DNA from: Apostichopus japonicus
Lineage: Eukaryota; Echinodermata; Holothuroidea; Aspidochirotida; Stichopodidae
Direction: 5' to 3'
Assembly (NCBI RefSeq): GCF_037975245.1
Contig: NC_092577.1
Location: 31,464,398 to 31,528,397 of the forward strand
DNA length: 64,000 bases
Made by a program: the position numbers and the translations under genes. Numbering within the stretch: position 1 is the stretch's first letter; every line of letters starts with the position of its first letter. The notes under the pieces are model-generated. The model worked only from the letters and a program-made list of their open reading frames with translations, was not told the DNA's origin and did no database searches. Shown here piece by piece: positions 55,701-64,000 of the stretch.

Positions 55701-55712
55701 TTATTTATATGT
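55646..55712. repeat. (TA)n and (TTTA)n tract
   Basis: Tail of SINE family 1 copy 3 in - strand sense: (AATA)n then (TA)n, the same order as at 5679-5896. Confidence 0.9.
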
Positions 55713-56007
55713 ATAATTGAAAACGTAATGAGGGCCTCCGGGCCACCCGCTTAATATGCGGACATGCACCCTAACCACTAGGCTATATGGACGCTAATTG
55801 TATGTACAGAGGTTCGAACCGGCAAGGAAGGTCGCCATTCCACTGTAGGCGTTTGTACCTGTATCGAACAATACTAGTTCTGTTTTTGGTGACATATTTG
55901 CCTTACTTTAGCGATCAAACATGATTCTAACCAACTCGAAGTCATTTGTGATTCCTAAAGCCGGATCTCGAAAGTGATTCTTTGAAAAGACTTTTGTTAA
56001 TGAAATG
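55713..56007 (-). mobile_element. tRNA-derived SINE, family 1, copy 3
   Basis: Matches copy 2 over most of its length but lacks part of the tRNA-like region including the B box (deletion near 55731). The A box side (CCACTAGGCTA on +) remains. Confidence 0.7.
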
Positions 56008-56037
56008 GAGGTAAACGACACAGGACAATTAATATAT

Positions 56038-56123
56038 ATAATTGAAAACGTAATGAGTTGGAAAATCCAGAACAGTGAACAACTTCCAGCTTCCACCGGG
56101 ATTCGAACCCGGGCCTATACACA
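56038..56123 (-). mobile_element. tRNA-derived SINE, family 1, partial copy 4
   Basis: Only the 3' end to the B box (+ GGGATTCGAACCCGGGCC) is present; the copy breaks off into a short (CA)n at 56111-56123. Confidence 0.7.
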
Positions 56124-56219
56124 CACACATTTCATAATTACGGTTTGGCTTGGCTCTAAACGTGGTAATTCTGTGTACATTGTCAGATTCAAAAGCACCA
56201 GGGGTGCACTCTGTATACA

Positions 56220-56400
56220 ATCACTTCTCGGCCTTTTGGCTACGATCATATGAAACATTATGTTCCCCTATATGGTCAAGTCAACTGAGCCCCGTTGGTC
56301 CCCTTTTGGAGGACTTCAAGTATATTAGGGGAACGAACACATTATTATTTTGGCCCCAGGGGCAATAGCTCCCCTTCTCGGCCGATCTACTGGTCGGGTC
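56220..56400 (+). ncRNA. U2 snRNA-like sequence (pseudogene or variant)
   Basis: ATCACTTCTCGGCCTTTTGG at 56220, then CTACGATCA, closely matches the invariant 5' end of U2 snRNA. Looser matches follow: ATGTTCCCCTAT, GAGGAC, an A/U-rich block, and ATTATTATTTTGG in the place of the Sm site. The 3' half does not align by eye. The branch-point-pairing GUAGUA block is altered (TGAAACA), so it should not be a working U2. The sequence upstream matches the 5' part of the ribozyme SINE at 5897-6195. Confidence 0.5.
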
Positions 56401-57614
56401 AGGCTTGGGCCACTCATAGTTTTAATTTAGCCGCATGACGTACGTGGAGAGGGTTTATGAAATGAAAAATTTACGACACATTCACGAAAAGGAGTCAGCT
56501 ATGATTTAGCAGGCAGATTTTATATGTTGTAAGGGAACCAAAATGGTGCCCTACTTTTATCTGCATACCTCCTTTTGTGCAAATTAAGGTGTTGTTCTAT
56601 AATCAAGTCACTAGGCCGCGGGTGGCATACTCCTATTAGTATTAGAGTCTATATCAATCCGCTCGGATGTTCTCCTTAAGGAAAAGTGCCAAAATGCAGT
56701 AGGAAAACATACTTTTGATATGTTACCAATCATGATCTGGTTTCTTGTGGCTTGCATGTTGAAGAGCATGAATGGAAGTAGCCTACATGTGGTCATTGGG
56801 TCAATTGGGGCAATCTTAGACCCCTTTAGGCCTCCCAGGAGCAGCGTACGAAAATTGTTTACTATACTGATAAGTGAAGAGGTTTGTTTTACAAGTGACG
56901 AAAACTGCTGGCTCGGATAGCAAAAAAATCTGCATGGTCATGATACGGAAACTTGGTGATGCCATGAAAGACCAACTTGTCAGCTATCCGGTGGTGGGAT
57001 AGCGTTTAGCTAGTGAGATCACATCACTTTTGTGATTTAGTGTGTAAGCCAATGGGGCTTTTAATGGGCGTATATGCTACCTGCAGGCATCATGCCTTTA
57101 CTCATATATATGAACAACAAGGAGGTCAAAGCATAAAAGTGGTCCGGTCTTATGACGTCACATTTTCTACCTGCATAATGGATATAATGGATAGTGACGT
57201 CACGTCACGTCTGGTTCTCTCTCTCAAGTTGAGTGATTCTGATTGCATGTTTAATATACGTAAACACTGATTCATCGCATTGAAATCACTAAGTTGAAAA
57301 AATAAAAAAAATCCTAAAAAAAATCCTATTGTGTTCTTATATTATGTCACGGTTCCAAACACTCGTGGTGACAAATGAAGAATTAAACCTATTTGCTGCT
57401 ACCAAATACCGGAACCGTTAGGAACTAGTGTTGATGCTGTTACGTAGCATGGTGTGCACGGAGAGTGCATGGTATTAACACTAGGAAGTTGTCCAAACGC
57501 GTGGCTGGTCGAATGCCAAGCCAGTATTATTCAAAGCGTTTTACACACTAGCTGTTCCCTGCAGCTGTTATTGGACGGTTCTGTAATATGTGACACTTAT
57601 GCAACTGTAAAGTA
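56401..57614. other. Intergenic, no gene recognised
   Basis: Short ORFs only, none with a known motif. Confidence 0.45.
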
Positions 57615-57622
57615 TTCAGCTG

Positions 57623-57977
57623 CAAGGGCGTAGGAACCGGGTAGCTGGGGGCGCCAGCCCCCCCCCCCAGTGAAAAATGTGGAGGGGCGGAAGTATCATT
57701 CCGCCCCCCCCCCCGGTTCGCAAGTCAGAAAACCCCTTTTTCATTTCCAAATGAGAAAAAAAATCTCATTTGGAGCACCAAATTGCATCTAAGGCCAGGT
57801 GAAAATACAAAATTAAGTTTACAAAATGGAGTGGATGTTGAAGTGTGCTATATTGCACCAAATTGCATCTGAGGCCACCTGGAAATGCAAAAAAATTCCA
57901 AAGGAAACCCCTCCCCCAGGCTGGTCATCAGTCTTCAGCCCCCCCCCCCCACTCAAAAGTACATTCCTACGCCACTG
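57623..57977. mobile_element. hAT-like MITE, 355 bp
   Basis: Ends CAAGGGCGTAGGAAC and TTCCTACGCCACTG, with a perfect 8-bp duplication TTCAGCTG (57615-57622, 57978-57985). Poly-C runs lie near both ends. An internal GCACCAAATTGCATCT segment is repeated (57774, 57856). It lacks the shared core. Confidence 0.85.
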
Positions 57978-58598
57978 TTCAGCTGAGTAACTTGTTGAAA
58001 GAACGGAAATTAAACCACTGGCATAATGGAAAGTGTTATAGTGGCCTTTATGTAACCGCCGTACCCGAATTGGTTTGATCTTGTATAGCAAAACGTACAC
58101 TTATCGTAATTAACATGCATTTCTTCCCATTATACCTTTCAATCTGTTACCGTTTGGTCCAGCCTCTAAAGGAGGCGGGGGGAATTGGCGGTGAGGGAGG
58201 CAGTGGGGGGGGGGCCTTCATATTGAAACGTCTCATTCTCTATTTCGTACTTTCTGGCCAGCCCTTAAGTACAGGGTTCACGGTGTGATTTCTGTTGAAA
58301 TCGACTCTATCCTGCGATCACATGCATTTGAACAGCCGGAGAACTGTAAACGGTCGCATATCGAAGTTTGTCAAACGAATGCGGTTACCATGGAGGTGAA
58401 CAATAGATTCAAACACCAAATATATAACAAATATGCTATTATAGGTAGCCTACTACATATTATAATCGGTGTAAGTATAAGGGAGTCCTGTTAAACTTTG
58501 GCATATTTACGATAAAAACTGAACACCAATCCTCCAGGCCTCCTCTTTACAAATTCACAAGTGGCGCAACCTGATGCAGCCTTTACCCTCTAGTCGGT

Positions 58599-59780
<1,182 letters not shown>

Positions 59781-59852
<72 letters not shown>

Positions 59853-59891
59853 ATGCGTGTGTGTGTGTGTGTGTATACAATATATATATAT
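59781..59891. repeat. (TA)n then (GT)n tract
   Basis: TA repeats to about 59840, then GTGTGTGT to about 59873, then TA again to 59891. Confidence 0.9.
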
Positions 59892-60136
59892 AACTAAGTG
59901 CATCGCCTGTTGTTATAAATTACTATTACTAAAAAACTACTATTTAATGAAAAAAGATGAAGAAATACGAAACGGGTTTAAAGCATCCCGGATTCTTGAC
60001 CAAGAAAAACCGGTCTATTGTAGGTTGATGCATGCAGGAACATAATTTCTGATATTGCATGACAAATAAACCTTTCTTTCTGAGAAATGGACTGTTCGTG
60101 TAACGTCATTTACACTGATCTATATCACACGACTAC

Positions 60137-60450
60137 ATAAATAAACAAATAAATAAATAATCAGCAGTTATGTCTTACGACGTTTAAGCGACCACAAATG
60201 TGGGAGAAACCCACAAGGGCTAATGGATTACAACATACACGTCAGGTGGCATCCAATTTAAACATTTTAACTCAAATTTGGAATCTTTTCAATTTAGAAA
60301 GTCATCATTTTCAGATGGGAAAACCGTAGATTACTCTTGGATGAAAACCCCACCTTACTATGACCCGGATGGGTATCGAAGCCGGAACCTCCCGATTGCT
60401 AAGCCTCATTGCTTCAATTGCCACCGCCTTGATCCACTCAGGCAAAGGAC
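60137..60450 (-). mobile_element. tRNA-derived SINE, family 3
   Basis: On the - strand GCCTGAGTGGATCAAGGC looks like a Leu/Ser-type A box and GGCTTCGATACCC like a B box (+ 60371-60383). The body ends in an (ATTT)n tail (+ 60137-60161). Single copy in the window, so the borders are estimates. Confidence 0.6.
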
Positions 60451-61040
60451 CGGTGTAAAACGTGTAAGGTCACTTCCGCCCAGGAAGGCTGAAGAGAAGA
60501 ATTTGTAGGGGATTGTTAAGATTGGTTAAGATTGCAAAACACGTGTAAACCGCTCAAGAGTTATTACTTGAATTCCAAGGGTTTGTAAAATAACTTAACA
60601 ATATCCGCTCTGGAATCGGAATCTGATTTTTTCCCACTATTTACCATACTTTTCAAAATATATCATGTTCGCAGTAAAGTTTTAGTACAAATAAATTTGT
60701 ATAAGAGAGTGTGGGGAGGCAGGCGCGGCGGAACGGAAAAATTATTGGGGGGGCTAATGTGTGCATGGATACTATCTAAGCGGAGCGCCACCATCGGTTG
60801 GCGCGGAGCGTACAAGAAAATTTGGGTTTTTTTCAAATCCCCAGATGGCCGGAAACGGCACTTGCCGAGTGTTTTATGCTGCGAATACCTAGCCCTAAAA
60901 TATGGGTCTCACGCCTGCAATTTCTCATATTGCACGTAAAAGTCTGTAAAAACATTGTAATTTGTATATTCGATGGTGTTTTAAGAGAGTAGCAATTACT
61001 CGTAGTGTATTCGCAAAGACGTTTTTGAGTGTAGTAAGGG

Positions 61041-62097
61041 CAGTGGCGGAGCTAGGGGTATTGGTCAGGGGGGCAAGAATGGTCTGTAGGGGCGCTTTCG
61101 ACACTATCTAAGCGGAGCGCCACCACAGGTTGGCACGGAGCGTACAGAAATTTTTTGAATAAAGATACTCCCTAGATTGCAGGTAATGACCCCAAGGGCG
61201 GCGGAAGCACTTTTAATCTGGGGGGGGGGGGGCACCGACATCGAAGGGCACTTTGCAGAAATTCGATGGGAATGATACAGCCTTATATTTAGTACCCTTT
61301 ATAACTCTTATTGTATTATCTTATTTGCGTATACACATCACTCCATCAACGCTCCCCCCCCCACCCTCAAGGAAAATATGCATATTAGCACTGCAATATC
61401 CAATGCGCAAATTGGGAAACAAGGAACAAGTTTTGTTTTGAGTAAAAACGAGGTGAAATCATGCTAGTTGCTAATGTAGGAATCTTCCGAATAAGAGTTT
61501 ATTTCTTGATAATATCTTAACAATTTTTTTCCATTCGAAATAGCTTTGAGTTTGACCCACAGAAATTCATTAGAAGTCAGGGGCGTAGCCAGGATTTGAA
61601 AGTTGTATACACGACTATCTGAGCGGAGCGCCACCATCGGTTGGCGCGGAGCGTACAAGAAAATTTTTGGTTTTACAAACCCCTCAGATGGCCGGAAACG
61701 GCCCTTCCCGAGTGTTCATTCTGGTTCCCTGGCCTCTTGCTAACTTGAGACACCTCAATTTTTATGTAGAAAAAGGGCACATTTTTAACCTGAGGAAAAG
61801 TGGGGGGCACGTGCCCCTGTGCCTCCCCGGTTCCCCCGCCCTTAAATGACCCTTTCCGGGCCCTGCTAATTTGCAGATAAACGGAGAATAAATAGGTGTC
61901 GTCGCCATTGTGTCGGAAAATTACACCAACAGAATATGACAAATGTCAATAGGTATATGAGAGCGCAATAAAATAGTCAATAATCGCGAATAAGTGAAAA
62001 GTAGTGAAAAGCTGAAAAGGGCGCCAGCAGTCCATTTGAGTCCGTCAGGGGGGGGGGGGCATCCGCCCTGACTGTATATATGAACGCTCCGCCACTA
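61041..62097 (+). mobile_element. hAT-like MITE interrupted by another element
   Basis: Starts CAGTGGCGGAGCTAGGGG and ends CGCTCCGCCACT plus A. The 8-bp duplication is AGTAAGGG/AGAAAGGG (7 of 8). Same family as 48617-48992. Core at 61104 is cut by the inner insertion. Confidence 0.8.
61193..61844. mobile_element. Innermost hAT-like element, 652 bp
   Basis: Ends CAAGGGCGGCGGAAGC and GGTTCCCCCGCCCTTA, with a perfect 8-bp duplication AATGACCC (61185-61192, 61845-61852) made from the host element's own sequence. Inside it, CAGGGGCGTAGCCAGG at 61578 opens a further core-bearing segment (core at 61615) whose right end I could not find. Confidence 0.8.
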
Positions 62098-62472
62098 AGA
62101 AAGGGGATGTTGGAGAACTGGCTGAAATGAGGCAAGTCATTGGCCTAAGACGAAGTTGTGTTACGCTTACCGGTACTCACACTCACTGCTTCCACTTTTC
62201 ACGGGGCGTGAAGACGCGGTTGGGGTGACAATGTGGTCTGTAGCCAGGGGACGGGCCGAGGGTCCCCCAGCAATTACTAAAATTATTACACCTATATAAT
62301 ATACGTGTGCATTGGACAGATCGACAAGTATGCATTGAAAAATGGGCAGATACACGTTTCGGAGCCTTGGTAAATATTGGGGGGGCTTATCATGCATTTG
62401 CCCCCTCAACTTTTTCATTGGGGGGGCTGAGCCCCCCCAAGCCCCCCCGGTTCCGCCGCCACTGTGGGGAGG

Positions 62473-63239
62473 GGGTTGGGGGAAGGGGGTAGGGGCACTG
62501 GGACCTACCTCCTTTACCACCCCCTCCTTCAATATGATGCTACAAACAAACACGATCTTAAAGTAGTTTTAATACCCTAGCTTCCTGGGATAGCAGTTTA
62601 CAAGCCGGTCAATGGACAGGACGTTAACCGTCAACGGTTGGTTGTCACGTTCTTATCTTGTAACCAAGGACACGTTTGTAAAGGTGTGGAAATACTGGGA
62701 GTGAAATGGAAGTAAATAATAGATAGAATAACTAATGTAATATAGAACGCGAATAGGAGATTTCGGCCCATTGCGCGTTATATATTGTTATCAAGCTATA
62801 TAGACGAACTAACTTAACAATTATATTTGGTTTTATATGGTATACAATCATATGTCATATTATAAAGTCATCGAAGAAAATTGAGCGATATTTGATAAGT
62901 ATCCCAGTTTTGCTGTGTGCCCTTCAAAGAGAGTTAAATTCCATTTATCGATGTACAAAAGGCTCATATTACGATGGAACACAATCATCTTCAACTTATA
63001 TAACGATACAGCTAGTGAAATGGTATTAAAGCCAAAGTAACGGGTTATACTACACAGCAAAAAAAAAACCCCTTCCCACTTTGATTTCTATTTATCTATA
63101 TATATTTATAAGTTCTGTGTAACTGATACCTTTTTTGAATCCTGACAAAATGAGTAAAAATACTAGACTGATAGTAGAACAGGGTACCCTTCTTCTACCC
63201 CCCCCCCCTCCACCCTCCTACTGACGTATGAATCGGTCC

Positions 63240-63241
<2 letters not shown>
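62473..63241. other. Intergenic, no gene recognised
   Basis: AT-rich; C-run at about 63200. Nothing supported. Confidence 0.45.

Positions 63242-63331
<90 letters not shown>
63242..63331. repeat. (TA)n microsatellite
   Basis: About 90 bp of TA. Confidence 0.95.
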
Positions 63332-63334
<3 letters not shown>

Positions 63335-63647
63335 TCAAGGTTAGATCGGCAGGCCGAATTATCCAGTTGGTATAAAAGATATATGAGATGTTGCTATTGT
63401 AATAAATGACAATGGTATAAATACGAATACAAAAGGTATACTGACTTGCTAATTAGTCATTGCGATTGACCATACAATTGCCAGGTACAGGCTTTGTCCG
63501 AATAACTGTACCTTAAAGCACGCAGCTGGTTCCGTTTAATTCCGTGGTTCATTTAAAATCTTATTACGGTGTACACCAGATGTTGAATACCTTTAACTAT
63601 GGTATAGTTTAACGAAGAATTTGCTCTTGTATCCCATTCCCCGTCAC

Positions 63648-63649
<2 letters not shown>

Positions 63650-63727
<78 letters not shown>

Positions 63728-63728
63728 T
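63650..63728. repeat. (TA)n microsatellite
   Basis: About 80 bp of TA with one GTATA interruption, followed by GGGTACCCG palindromes (63765-63802). Confidence 0.95.
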
Positions 63729-64000
63729 AGTGTTTACACGGGTCCAAAAATCGGGAACCGGGTACCCGAGAGCCGTTACCCGTCGGGTATCCGGGTACCC
63801 GAGAAAAAATTGTTTGCACTCGTGTATCACGATTTTCAAAAAATTACATATTGGATGCTATAATAAATGAATTATATTCTCTACTGACAATGTTTTCATG
63901 TACAAACACGTACATGTAAGATAAGGTATAAAACCTTCCTCAATAATTCTAGTTGCCTTTGTTTCTTTCATTAACTTGTTAATAACTTCATATAATTAAC

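Larger units (their letters stand above)
60720..62464 (+). mobile_element. hAT-like element hosting two nested elements
   Basis: Ends CAGGCGCGGCGGAACGG and CGGTTCCGCCGCCACTG, with a perfect 8-bp duplication TGGGGAGG (60712-60719, 62465-62472). Core at 60772. Contains 61041-62097, which contains 61193-61844. Without them it is about 690 bp. Poly-G/poly-C blocks sit inside both termini. Confidence 0.85.

Overview
The window is eukaryotic animal DNA. It has long introns with GT-AG junctions, many (TA)n microsatellites, LTR and non-LTR retroelements, tRNA-derived SINEs and a dense load of small DNA transposons. Repeat style and gene family suggest a marine invertebrate, perhaps an echinoderm or other deuterostome, but nothing here fixes the species. 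There are no bacterial operons or CRISPR arrays.

Host gene (626-43252, + strand). One multi-exon gene spans two thirds of the window. I joined 19 exons whose splice sites and reading phases all agree, and the last ends in a stop codon at 43250-43252. The predicted protein (about 578 aa, 5' end missing) resembles the Sec6/EXOC3-TNFAIP2 family of exocyst-related proteins.

Gypsy block (13440-30643). The 18.4-kb intron between exons 12598-12702 and 31107-31173 holds a Ty3/gypsy retrotransposon on the - strand in the form LTR-internal-LTR-internal-LTR, with a 7,879-bp period and one 4-bp target duplication (AAAG) outside the whole block. Each internal region has a Gag resembling PNMA proteins, a Pol in the order PR-RT-RNaseH-IN, a canonical -1 frameshift heptamer with a possible pseudoknot, a proline-tRNA-like primer site and a polypurine tract. 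Both copies look intact.

Ribozyme SINE (5897-6195, - strand). A tRNA-like head is fused to a complete type I hammerhead ribozyme core, beside a conventional tRNA-derived SINE with a similar (TA)n-type tail. This is the most striking single element.

DNA transposons (31.2-37.9 kb and 47.9-62.5 kb). Many short non-autonomous elements are bounded by recognisable TIRs, and most have exact target duplications. They are nested up to three deep: 35119-37014 with its inverted partner 47937-50037, 60720-62464, and a fold-back-like element at 33355-37879. A ~100-bp core with a GC hairpin recurs 11 times in elements whose TIRs differ. Two elements with a different TIR lie exactly inside (TA)n tracts.

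The 3' flank (43.3-64 kb) has no convincing host gene. It holds LINE fragments, SINEs, a U2 snRNA-like sequence, tandem repeats and transposons.
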